Origin: Arabidopsis thaliana
Taxonomy: Eukaryota > Streptophyta > Magnoliopsida > Brassicales > Brassicaceae
Direction of reading: 5' to 3'
Assembly (NCBI RefSeq): GCF_000001735.4
Contig: NC_003074.8
Coordinates: 23,195,261-23,259,260, forward strand
DNA: 64,000 nt
The translations under genes were made by a program, and so were the position numbers. Positions within the stretch are counted from its first letter, which is position 1. Each line of letters begins with the position of its first letter. Shown in pieces: positions 41,663-53,920 of the stretch. The notes below the pieces were generated by a model. That model made no database searches and was not told the DNA's origin. It worked only from the letters and a program-made list of their open reading frames with translations.

Positions 41663-41943
41663 TTTGTTTATAAATTAAGGCCTAATTGGAATAAATTTCA
41701 GTTTAGTTATTATTTTCATAGCCCATTCAAATATTCACAGGAGTACAGAGATTTTGACTTTTCAAAATGGTTTCACCTTTTACATGAAATAAAAATGCTC
41801 AGATTCGTGGTTTAGCCTGGTCAGCTCTTCTCATTGGATGGGTTGTTCAAAGTACAAGGTCCCTTTCGTTACATTTCTTAAGTAGGGTTTGAGCAATTTG
41901 TAACTTATAAAATGAAGTAACAACTTCCAGGACAGGTTTGAGC

Positions 41944-43895
41944 TCAACGATTAGTAAGACGTAACTGATTATGAAGATGACCAAAACCCGTCCGGTATGC
42001 TTTCCTCATACGTTTGCTCTTTCGAAAATCTTCTAGTACTTGGGTCTACAAGATATATATGTAACTGTTAATAAGAAGAAATCCCATGTTTGAAAATATT
42101 TAATCAATCATTAGAAAAACTTGCCTTCTGATATTGCTTTCTACAGCGGTTTCTCATTCGAATTCTCTCAGGAAAATAACGCTCCTGCTTGACAACAAAT
42201 GGAAAGAGTTAAACAGGTTTTGTTGCTCAAATGATGATACAGAGGAGGATGCTTACACACACTGCATGGTCTTCACTTGAGAGATGCGTCCTCAAATCTT
42301 CAAGGCTTTTGCAATCACAAAGACACAACATGCAAGAAAACATTTTGGTAGACGGTTCACCCCTTTGACTTTGACTGCACTTGCGAAGAACGTGGTTTCT
42401 TGTCTCTGAAACAGAGAGCGTAATTATATAGCTCAGAAACAGAGTCATTAGTGGATGATGATGATAAGGAGAGGAGAAAAAAACACCTGCAACAAGTAAG
42501 CTTTTCCAAAGCCACTCTGCAGAAGTGAGCAGGACAGACATTTTGTAAGGCCTGTACGAATAAGCCAGAAAAAGGTTGTACTTCGTCTCTTGTAGTAAGT
42601 CGGCGATTAAATTTTCGAACATCATCACCACACCATCGGATATGAGCATGATTGTAGCCGGAGGAGGATTACGAGCTTTCCACTGCTTCATATTTATAAA
42701 CATGCGACTGTATATGACTTCTGTTTCAGACAGTAACAGAAAAGCATTTCAGTAGAAATTCCAGAGAGATGGATATAATTAACCGAATGGACTAACCGTC
42801 GATGGAATGTGCAAGATCGACTCCAGTGGAAGAGAGCTCTCGCAGGATGTGATCAGGGGTTTTGTTGTGGTCGCCACATCCGGTGATGGAGACAGGACCA
42901 GAGTAGCCTAGTTTCTTGAACGCCCCTTCTAAACTCGGACGGACCTGACGAGCATCATAACCCTCTGGAATCGGACAGTCCTTCATGTCCCACCACACCA
43001 CTATTGGAGCTGTCGCGTACTCAGGCTTCGCAGTGTAGTTCTTTGCCCACGTCCTCGTCAAATAGTCAAGTTCTGGATGTATACGGTTTGTAACCTCCTG
43101 CGAGAATTTATATTTTAGAGATCAAAATCTATATTTTTATTCAACATTATAGTTGACTGGGTCTAGAGGAGGATGTTTACTTACTTTCACTGCATGCTTT
43201 CCACTCGAGACATGCCTCCTGAAACCCTCCACGCTTTGGCCCTGGTAAGAGCAAGATTTGCAATAAAACATGGGAGATACCTCACAACTGCTGCTGCACT
43301 TGTCCTGAACAAATTCCCTTTTGGTCTCAAGTAAATTTCTCCAGATCCACTCTCCACAAGGTCTCAGTGCCGAACCTGCGAAAGGCTCAGTTGAATAAGC
43401 CAGAAAAAGGTTGTATTTCGTGTGTTGTTGTAGACGGGACAGATCCCAAGCGAAGACATGCTGCCACTGATCGGATACGAGCATCATTGTAGCCGGAGGA
43501 GGATTAAGATCTCGCCACTCCAGCATACTCGAATACATGAGTGAGCATCTGCTTTCTGTTGAAATTGACTTGAGATGTTGTTCAAATTTAAACCAAGCTA
43601 GCACTAAATTCATTCAAAGAGATCGATAGCAATTGGACTAACCGGGTATGATTTGTGCTACAGCGACTCCGGTGGAAGAGAGCCCTCGCAGGATCTGACA
43701 AGGGGTTTCTCTTTGGTCACCATAGCCGGTGATGGAGATAGGACCAGAGTAGCCTAGTTCATTGAACGCCGCTTCTATGCTCGGACGGACCAGACGAGCA
43801 TCATAACCCTCTGGAATCGGACAGTCCTTCATGTCCCACCACACAGCTATTTTAGCTCTCGCGTACTCAGGCTTCGCCGCTCCCGGCGTATACAT
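41944..43895 (-). CDS. Doubled NYN-domain/C2H2 zinc-finger protein (At3g62850 type)
   Basis: Seven coding exons (43895-43643, 43555-43185, 43097-42797, 42720-42487, 42405-42257, 42187-42125, 42045-41944) join in frame to about 490 residues. The protein is two copies of one module. Each starts with a NYN (PIN-like) domain having VWWDMKDCPIPEGYDAR, continues through NPPPAT and KYNLFLAYS, and ends in a C2H2 finger (C-x2-C-x12-H-x5-H, as YCKSC...HVSSGKH and CMLC...HLSSEDH). NYN proteins of this plant family are suspected RNases acting in organelles or nucleus, but catalysis is unproven; the acidic residues Asp in WDMKD are retained. A basic tail follows. One intron (after QKQYQK/QYQK, 42124) has a GC donor in the consensus GCAAGT. 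The exact 5' boundary of the 63-base exon is ambiguous by three bases. Confidence 0.82.
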
Positions 43896-43980
43896 CCTCT
43901 CAACCTAAACTAAATTCACAGACACAAGAGTCAATGATTTTTACAAAGAAACCTAACTTATTCAACAAGATATGTTTCTT

Positions 43981-44148
43981 GAAGAAATTAGGGTTTTACC
44001 TGCTAACGCTAAATCCCGCTTTCGTGATGAAGAAGGGACTCGAGAAAATCAAGTGGTACAATGGCGGTTTAAGAGGGGTAAATTTAAGCCCACTTATTTA
44101 TTGGGCCTGAGGAGACTAAAGCCCATTAAATATTCATATATAAGTCCA
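43981..44148 (-). promoter_or_regulatory. NYN gene promoter and noncoding first exon, a copy of the SmD2 5' region
   Basis: AAATTAGGGTTTTACCTGCT near 43986 and ACTAAAGCCCATTAAATAT near 44116 are the same words, in the same order and strand, as upstream of SmD2. The copy lacks about 40 bases of the original middle. The shared donor GTAAAACCC predicts a noncoding first exon joined to an acceptor (GAATTTAG) just before the ATG at 43895. Confidence 0.75.
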
Positions 44149-44316
44149 GAGATTCTCTTCCTTCAAACATGTAAAGAAAGATCGTGTAGCTGTTTTGTGT
44201 TTCGTTACAACTTACAAGAAGTCTATGTATTTTAGTTTGGACACGATGGTGGTTTGATTTAGGAAAACGAATCTGAAGTACAAAATAAAACAGATTCTTC
44301 TCTGTTTAGTTTATCA

Positions 44317-46883
44317 TTACATAGAAGATCTATGGACCAAACGACGTCCACCACCATTTAAACCACAAAGGAGACTAGCTTGTGGTCGTTTAGATTTTCC
44401 TTGACCGTTACTAACACCGTCAACGACCTTTTGAACATTGGAGGTAAAATCATGTACGGGAGTGACTGTCAGAGAAGCGGAGTCGCCGGTACGAGCATCA
44501 AGCCAATTGACAATGTCAGCAAAAACGAGGTCAACGTTAGCATCAGGCTCACCAGAAGTTAATCCATGCCACATTCCTGGGTAAAGTTTAATGGTTTTGT
44601 CGCGTGTGCTTGCCTTCTCGAACAAGGCTTTGCTTATCTCTGGATCAGTCACAATGTCTGCTTCACCGTGAAGGACAAAGAAAGGCAATGTGATCTCGTG
44701 GAGAGTGTCTTCAAGGTCCATGCTCGTTCTAAGCATTTCAAGTGCGGTTTTAAGTCTTGGCTTGTCTTGATATATCAGCTTGTTGTTCCTTATCTACATT
44801 TTAGGAACCAAGTTTTTTATTAGTACACTTTTTAGTTATGTGTTGACTGATTCGATTAATATACCTCTTCGCGCTTGACCGGATCCTTGAAGGCAGCATC
44901 GATAACATCTTTTGTAGGAACTATCTTCCATTTTGGTATAATATCTTCAACTCTCGTTAGTAGATTTATGACTACTGGGTGTGGTTTCACCTTCTCTGAT
45001 ATCTGCCCACACACACAAAACTAATGAAAATGTTGATAATTAAGTTGTGTCTAAAACTAATAGATTTTGTGTCTTAACTTGATTAAATATAGGGTTTCGA
45101 TGATAGAGATGAGAAGAAACGTGACCTTACACATGGGAGCAACGAGAAGAGCCCCGTTCCAAAAAGAAGGATCTTTCTTGTGAAGCAACAAAGCAACTGC
45201 ACCTCCCATTGATTCTCCATACAAAAATCTACCTTTCTCTTTGTATTCTTCTTGTGCTATAACATCATAAAAGTAGGAAATTAGTCTTGTTGAATTGAAA
45301 AAAGATGATGAAGGAATAGATATTTTCATGTGAATATATAAGTACCAGAGATGGATGTGTAATAGTCAAAGCAGTCATTTACTATATTACTGAATTTTTT
45401 TATATAGCAACGAGCACCCTTGGACCGACCATGCCCCTCGTAGTCCATCCCAAACACTGCATATCCCGCTGATGCCAGCCGTATTCCGCATTCTGTTGGA
45501 AACATTAAAAATTTATTATTCAACAACTTTTGATGAATTTCATTGAGACAATGTATCGACAATGTGATTAAGCCGAATTAGTTGTCAAAGATCACAATCA
45601 ATTACGGTTCACGAGTTTCTCGTTGTGATAAGGAAAAGAGAAACATAACTAATACTTATATCCGTGACCGTGGGGACTCTTGTCTTATATTCTGTCAATT
45701 TCTTAGTATTACATTTCTAGTTAGGTACACACAATCACGTTGATAAATTATTCGAGATAATTAGACGTACCATAACTCCACAACTAGTTTTAAATATCAT
45801 AATTAATAGTATGAATTTACCACCGAGTTTTTTCTGTTACCATGAATAGATAAACTCGGCCACACCGGCATTTAGATAAATTAGAGCAGAAAAATACGAA
45901 AAATGTGAAGATAAGGATAGTGTAACGTTTCCCCAAAATAAAGATAACAACAACTAAGCCGAAAGCTACGAAGCAGACAAAAGTGCAACTAACACCAACT
46001 TTTGCTATAAGATTCTTTTTCCATTCTTATAATTAATCTCCTCTGATTTTTTTCCTCAATATAATATATCTAGTTCTTAAAAATAAAACAAAACATTAAC
46101 ACAAGATCCGCGATTAGATGGCGAGATCAGGGATCTTCAATGAACATGTATATGGTCGACGCCACATACATAGTTTCTGTAAATTGAAGGAACATAATAA
46201 ATTGCCTATTATGCTCGAAAACAGAAATCATGGATCACCACAAAAAAAAATCATCTCATTCAATAATTACTCTATCTAAAGCACGTCGCTATAACAAAAC
46301 ACTCAACATTAATGCTTTTTCTCTGGTCAGACCATACAAATGGAGTATATGCATTATTTCAATAATGTTTGACCCAAATTTAGACTATATATATACTATT
46401 ATGTTTTGTTAATTAGAGGACATAATATTTTAGTTTATACTATTATGTATTGGGGCAGAGGAGCATTAAATACCTCTCATGAAGCTACTGCACTCCATTC
46501 CATAACCTGCACATTGACCAATTCTTATTATTATTAGGAGATTTTTTTGTTTTGTGAATCAAGTAAATCAGAAAAAAGCAAATAAAATTGGATTAATAAA
46601 ACTTCTATTAGTATAGTTGGTGTTACCATGGCAGAGGAAGACTAGAGCTCGGGGAGAAGAAGAAGGAAGCCATCTGCAAGCGAACAACTCAACGTCTCTC
46701 GAGTTTTTGATGTATTCCTGTGTTTTACAATGTTAAGAACAGGCCTGATCTATATATATCATAGGAATTAGGAACATAGAAGAAGAAGAAAAGGCAACTA
46801 AACTAAAGGATGGGCAGAGAGAGAGAGAGATGGAAATCAAGAGAGACAGAGACCTCCTCGTACTGGAACTTGAACTTCATCAT
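44317..46883 (-). CDS. Alpha/beta hydrolase, monoacylglycerol-lipase-like (At3g62860 type)
   Basis: Seven coding exons (46883-46854, 46717-46627, 46506-46474, 45492-45346, 45256-45126, 45002-44865, 44793-44317) join to 348 residues. The alpha/beta-hydrolase triad is complete: Ser116 in GESMGG, Asp in HGEADIVTDP and His in MWHGL. HGYG near residue 40 forms the oxyanion hole, and DYEGHGRSKG is typical of the MAGL (lysophospholipase) group. It should release fatty acid from monoacylglycerol or lysophospholipid; the preferred substrate is unknown. No signal peptide, so cytosolic or membrane-associated. The third intron is large (about 980 bases) and AT-rich with no gene inside. Two ATGs are adjacent at the start; I chose the first. 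Confidence 0.93.
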
Positions 46884-47601
46884 GCTGCTTCTGATGTCTG
46901 ATTAAGTGATTATTCTCGCCGAGCAGAGGGAGAGAGATAGATATGGAAGATTGAAGGCTGTTGTTATATATATTTGTAGAATGAGACACTTATTTTTTCT
47001 CTCTTTCTTATTTTTCTTTTATATTTTATTTGGAATAATAATAAAATGGAGTTTTAATCGTAATTGAAAAATGATCCCAAAATAGAAAAACGTTTTGACA
47101 TGACGTCATACTGGGCGTGTGAATTCGAAGCCCATTATTCATTGGTACAATACAACCCAATCTACCATTATCCTAAAGCCAGCCTTTTATGCTCGACTCT
47201 CCATTTTCTATTCGCTGTATAATTTCCTATCATATGCAAATATCAATCTCTAGAAAAGCTCAATTTGCAGGATTCCATTTTTGACGCATGTAATAGTCCC
47301 CGCGTTTGGGCAATACCATCACTAAATGTTCATTTCAAAAAGCTGATCCACCTCTGATGTTTACACATTATTCATCAGGCCAGATTATATCGGTTGTAAC
47401 GTAAAAACCACAATAAAGTAAGGATTTATTTTGCAAATAAAAGTTTATATGTGAAATTGATAACAAAACTGCATAAAATTCTGAAGAGGGTGGTAACATC
47501 CGAAAGAGCATAGAAATTAAAATAAAACAAGGTTTCAAAATATCGCTAAACAACAAAACCATTATCATATGTTTCATAGCAGAGAACATAAGGTATGATG
47601 C
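46884..47601. other. Intergenic: hydrolase promoter and RPL7a 3' end
   Basis: A GA-rich leader lies just upstream of the hydrolase start, then AT-rich DNA, then the RPL7a 3' untranslated region. No gene recognised. Confidence 0.55.
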
Positions 47602-49013
<1,412 letters not shown>

Positions 49014-49066
49014 TGTTGTCGTCGACTTCTGGAGGTAAGACAGACGGCTGAGAGCAAGAGCGACTC

Positions 49067-49075
49067 TTAGGGTTT
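49067..49075 (-). promoter_or_regulatory. Telo-box of RPL7a
   Basis: TTAGGGTTT on the forward strand (AAACCCTAA on the gene strand), 54-62 bases upstream of the start codon. Telo-boxes mark promoters of translation genes in plants. Confidence 0.6.
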
Positions 49076-49842
49076 TGTGTTTTCACTATTTATAAAGACA
49101 CTGAAGCCCAAATGATACAAATATTTTTTTTCCTCAGAAGCCCAGATGAGAAAATTACGTTTTTGGACACGTATTGCTCTCTCAATATAGATTTTCTGAA
49201 TATCAAGAAAATAATTTTTCGTCAAGAAAATTATATATTCATGATCTTTATATCTTACTTTCTATATTTTTTTATTAAATCAACGATATTTTTTATAGAA
49301 AAAAATTACACAACGAACGATCTGATAGCTTTTAGTATTCAAAAAAGCATATAGAACAAAAAGAATCATATCAAAAAGAGTGAAATACATTTATAAATTT
49401 TGAAGTAGAAAAATGGTGGATTCGTGAATAAACTGGCTTTCCTAAGAAACAGCATGGCTATTAACATACACTTTATTAAAAATCAGTTTTGATGTTTTAA
49501 TTTTTCTATGACTATCTCTATCTTGTAAATAACATTATACAGTAATAAGCATTGATGCAAATACGGTTTCGGGTTCGAGGGACTTTGTGTGTACATGATG
49601 ACTACAGAGAGACAAGACCAAAAGTGTGGTCTATAGAAAAGAAGAACCATCCACGGGTTCAGCCAACTAAATAGGATCGAACCGGAGAGTCAGTGTATTG
49701 ATCTTCAAGTTCCAATTCCATACAGTTTCTTGAATGGACTTGTCAAAGACCTGCAAGCTTATAAGATAGTTTCAATATCCGGTGAATGTGGCTGCGACAG
49801 ACACTCGCATTATTAGCAAAATTCAGTGTTCTAAATATCACC
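49076..49842. other. Intergenic, AT-rich
   Basis: RPL7a upstream DNA and the 3' side of OEP16-4. Nothing else recognised. Confidence 0.5.
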
Positions 49843-50742
49843 TTAATTAGTGTTGTTTGGGTTTTCTGTCCTGGTGCAATTAGCCAAAACACTAAAAGCA
49901 GAGACGAGGCCAGCCATGCCAACAACCTGTGTCCAGTTTCTTGTGCTAATGGCAACAGCTGCTCCCGCCACAGCTCCTCCTACCAAAGCATTCACCCAAT
50001 CATTCTTGCCTCGATATCGTTGAAGCCCACAATGTGTCATAGTAAACACACCACTTACAAGACCTGAAACAAAAATGAATTCTTGATGCATATACCAAAA
50101 TCTAAAGAAGCAATCACTACTTGAAGAATTTAGATCTAAGTTAAAGAAGAGCAGAGCAACTAATCCAAAAAAAATTACAACTAAAAGAAATCTGCATTAT
50201 ATATTATTACATGGCAAGCAAAACAGAGAATTATGATCTTTCAAAACAAAAAAAAAGTATATGCAGCATTCTTCTTCTAGTGACAAAGAAGAGAATTATC
50301 TTAAGTCCAAAATTACAGATTTATACCCAAATTCCATAGTCATTGAAGATTAATTTGGGTGGAAAAACAATAGAGGAAGCAAATTACCGCATTGAAATCC
50401 GAATCTGCCAATGGATTTCGCCACAAAGGAAGCCTGAGAAACGCCGCTTAAACCTGGCGAAGCAAATCAGCAACAAAGCACAGATTAATGAATTGAAAAG
50501 TGTAAAAACTCTCTAAATCAAAGCTAATTTCAATACCTATTTTACGAGCGTCACGAGGTCCGGCGCATAACCCATATAATCCACCGGCCTGAGCTTCAAC
50601 AAAAATCTCAGACATCTATCTATACACACACTAACACAAACATGAATTTCAATTGGATACTAGTGATTACCGTCGCGACACGGAGAACTGACTCGACGGT
50701 TAGGGAAGAGCACGGCACGGCGGAGAGCAATTCTTCCTCCAT
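49843..50742 (-). CDS. OEP16-4: Outer envelope protein OEP16-4 (Tim17/Tim22/Tim23 family)
   Basis: Four exons (50742-50671, 50588-50537, 50453-50388, 50063-49843) join to 136 residues. The Tim17/22/23-like body has Gly-rich membrane segments: GGLYGLCAGPRDARK, FQCGLVSGVFTMTHCGLQRYRGKNDWVNALVGGAVAGAAVAI and AGLVSAFSVLANC. RxxDxxN is present as RGKNDWVN. The family forms amino-acid-selective channels in the plastid outer envelope or acts in mitochondrial import; the pore activity of this isoform is not established. The start lies 165 bases from the start of the PPR gene on the other strand. Confidence 0.94.
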
Positions 50743-50907
50743 CTCTGCAAAATTGAATTAGGACAAAACCCTTTTGTTTTGTTACCTCTCCGTCCGTACA
50801 TTGATTAAGAAACCAAATATTCATTTAAATACCGGTTCAATTCGGTTTTGTCAAAACCGTACTTGATATTTAAAATCGATTTCTGATACACTTGTTAGAT
50901 TGAGACA
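50743..50907. promoter_or_regulatory. Short bidirectional promoter, OEP16-4/PPR
   Basis: Only 165 bases separate the two divergent start codons, so both leaders and promoters must share or overlap. ACCGGTTCAATTCGGTTTTG is a short imperfect inverted repeat region. No TATA box is clear. Confidence 0.6.
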
Positions 50908-52713
50908 ATGAGCAAGGGGGCGGCAATAATAGCTTATGCAAATCCCATCTTTCATATTCGACATCTAAAGCTTGAATCTTTCTTGTGGAACATCATCATT
51001 CGTGCCATTGTTCACAATGTTTCGTCGCCTCAACGACATTCTCCGATCTCAGTCTACCTCCGTATGCGCAACCATCGCGTCTCTCCCGATTTTCATACCT
51101 TTCCGTTTCTTCTCCCTTCTTTCCACAATCCGCTTCATCTTCCTCTTGGGCAACGAACTCATGCTCAGATTCTTCTTTTTGGACTTGACAAAGACCCATT
51201 TGTCCGAACTTCACTGCTCAACATGTATTCTTCCTGTGGCGACTTGAGATCAGCTCAGCGAGTTTTCGATGACTCGGGCTCGAAGGATTTACCGGCCTGG
51301 AACTCTGTGGTCAATGCTTATGCCAAAGCTGGGTTGATCGATGATGCGCGGAAACTGTTCGACGAAATGCCTGAAAGAAACGTGATTTCCTGGAGCTGCT
51401 TGATTAACGGCTACGTTATGTGTGGGAAATACAAAGAAGCGCTTGATTTGTTCCGGGAGATGCAATTACCTAAACCAAACGAAGCATTCGTCAGACCCAA
51501 CGAGTTTACAATGTCGACTGTACTCTCGGCTTGTGGGCGATTGGGTGCGCTCGAGCAAGGGAAATGGGTTCACGCTTACATCGATAAGTACCACGTTGAG
51601 ATTGACATTGTCTTAGGCACAGCTCTCATTGATATGTACGCCAAATGTGGGAGCCTCGAGAGGGCGAAAAGGGTTTTCAATGCCTTGGGATCCAAGAAAG
51701 ATGTCAAAGCTTACAGTGCTATGATATGTTGCTTAGCAATGTACGGTCTCACAGATGAGTGCTTCCAACTGTTCTCTGAGATGACCACGAGTGACAACAT
51801 AAACCCAAACTCTGTGACATTTGTGGGCATTCTCGGTGCTTGTGTACATCGAGGTCTAATAAACGAAGGAAAATCTTACTTTAAAATGATGATTGAGGAA
51901 TTTGGTATCACGCCATCAATCCAGCATTATGGTTGTATGGTTGATCTCTACGGAAGATCTGGTTTGATCAAAGAAGCAGAGAGCTTTATAGCATCTATGC
52001 CTATGGAGCCTGATGTACTTATTTGGGGGTCTCTCTTAAGCGGATCAAGAATGCTTGGGGATATCAAGACTTGTGAAGGTGCCCTCAAGCGACTCATCGA
52101 GCTAGATCCTATGAACAGTGGAGCATATGTGCTTCTCTCTAACGTCTATGCCAAAACAGGGAGGTGGATGGAAGTCAAGTGTATCAGACACGAAATGGAG
52201 GCAATGCAAAACTATTTCCCTCTTTTCCAACTCTTTTCTTAACTGTTGCACAGTTTCTGAAGTAAATACAGATTCTCTCTACAGGTAAAGGGCATTAATA
52301 AAGTTCCGGGATGTAGCTATGTTGAAGTAGAGGGAGTGGTTCACGAGTTTGTTGTAGGAGACGAATCTCAACAAGAGAGCGAAAGGATCTATGCTATGCT
52401 CGATGAGATAATGCAGAGGCTGAGAGAAGCTGGATATGTTACAGACACTAAGGAGGTTTTACTTGATCTTAACGAGAAAGATAAAGAGATAGCTTTGTCT
52501 TACCACAGTGAGAAACTGGCTATTGCGTTCTGTTTGATGAAGACAAGGCCTGGAACTCCAGTGAGAATCATCAAGAACCTCAGAATCTGTGGAGATTGTC
52601 ATCTTGTAATGAAGATGATCTCGAAGCTTTTTAGTAGAGAAATTGTTGTGAGAGATTGTAATAGATTTCACCATTTTAGAGACGGGTCTTGCTCTTGCAG
52701 AGATTTTTGGTGA
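50908..52713 (+). CDS. Pentatricopeptide repeat protein, PLS class with DYW domain (At3g62890)
   Basis: Two exons (50908-52200, 52285-52713) join to 573 residues, the length I recall for the Arabidopsis protein. Repeats include NMYSSCGDLRSAQRVFDD, NAYAKAGLIDDARKLFDEMPERN, DMYAKCGSLERAKRVF and DLYGRSGLIKEAESFI. E and E+ motifs lead to a DYW deaminase-like domain with HSEKLA (the HxE zinc site) and CGDCH (CxxC). The end is RDFW instead of DYW. Such proteins bind organellar RNA one base per repeat and specify C-to-U editing; target and organelle are not readable, and no clear transit peptide is seen. The only intron requires a GC donor (GAG followed by GCAATG). Reading through it would stop 13 codons later and lose the DYW domain. 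Confidence 0.93.
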
Positions 52714-53920
52714 TAACAATTGCAGCAATGTTTGTGTTGGATTGAATAAACACATTACTGAATTTTGGAGGTTTTGAAATAAAAGAATAAAATAATAAAA
52801 GAACTAAAATAGCCATATATATAGTGTCTGATCAGAGGACAGTAAAATTCTCTCACTCATATATGTTTTTTGTATTAAAGATAATATCCATCATTTTTGA
52901 TGGACAATGCACAGTTTATACATTTAGAAGGCCCTTGAAATCAGAGGCGGCATACATATATACATATAGACTCAGTCGAGAATTTCCAGTCAAAAACATA
53001 ACATATTGTTTTAGCTTACACGAACCAAAGCCTAATTAAGAACTTTGCCGGAAGACTGCACCTGAAAATCAGATCGAGAAGTTACCAGTGACTAAGAAAG
53101 CTCCTCCGGCAAAGCAAGACGGCAAAACTCTATTTGTAACTTTTACTTTCTTATCTACAAAAAAGACAACACTGCCAAGAGAAAGAGCAACAAAAGGACA
53201 TCAGAGTTGAGTTTGAGTAAATATAAGATAACTTCAACAAATTAAAATTGCAAAAGAATAGATGCAACTTTTTCTTACCTCCTAAAACTTAGAAAGCCTA
53301 TCACCACTACAGGAAAAGCTACTATAACTCCAAATCTTGTAATATTATTATATATTTTCTTTGTAATACCCTAAATGGCTTATTTTGAATGAGAACAGTT
53401 TAGAATCTGCAGACACACATTCAAAGTAGGTTAGCACAGACAAAACAAGAGCTTGTTGAAACAAAAAGATATTGAAATTGATGTATCAATTACTGACCTG
53501 ATACTGGGGGACTATCTGTCACTGTCACGGGATCGAGAAATAGAAATTCCGGTACCAGAAGTTACATCTTGGTTGCTCTGTATAATCCATACATGTTTCT
53601 TGGATAATTAGATGGGAAAGTAGCTTGTTATAATGTTGCCATTGTGAATTGTTCCTTTGGTAGAATAAAAGAAGCATCTGAAAAACTCAAATGCCAAGTT
53701 CCTTCCTTGGTCTACCAGAAACCTCGTCAGGGTGGACTCTGTCAAATGAACTCCTCTTGCTTTTGTACAAATGATTACGGGATCCAAACAAAATCCTGAA
53801 ATGCCGTCTGTGAACGGAAATGGATCCAGAGCAGCAAGGCAACAGTGATCTCTTCACTATTATAACTTTGCCTCTTCTCAGTTTTTGCAAATAAGTTGCT
53901 TCATTGTTTTTTTCTGTTTT
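52714..53920. other. Intergenic between convergent PPR and CW genes
   Basis: Both 3' regions end here. A 67-codon reverse frame at 53687-53890 lies in the likely CW 3' untranslated region and has no family features. CTCCGGCAAAGCAAGACGG near 53101 echoes TTTGCCGGAAGAC near 53043 in inverse order, a weak stem. Nothing else recognised. Confidence 0.5.

Noticed and set aside
45493-46473. A hidden gene in the large third intron of the hydrolase
   Set aside because: AT-rich with no conserved frame, no RNA fold I could support, and intron ends that join the hydrolase frame correctly.
52201-52242. Unspliced end of the PPR protein (444 residues)
   Set aside because: The next bases after a GC-AG intron encode a complete DYW domain in frame, so the short form is at most an isoform.
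53687-53890. 67-codon reverse frame downstream of the CW gene
   Set aside because: Lies in the probable 3' untranslated region and has no family features.
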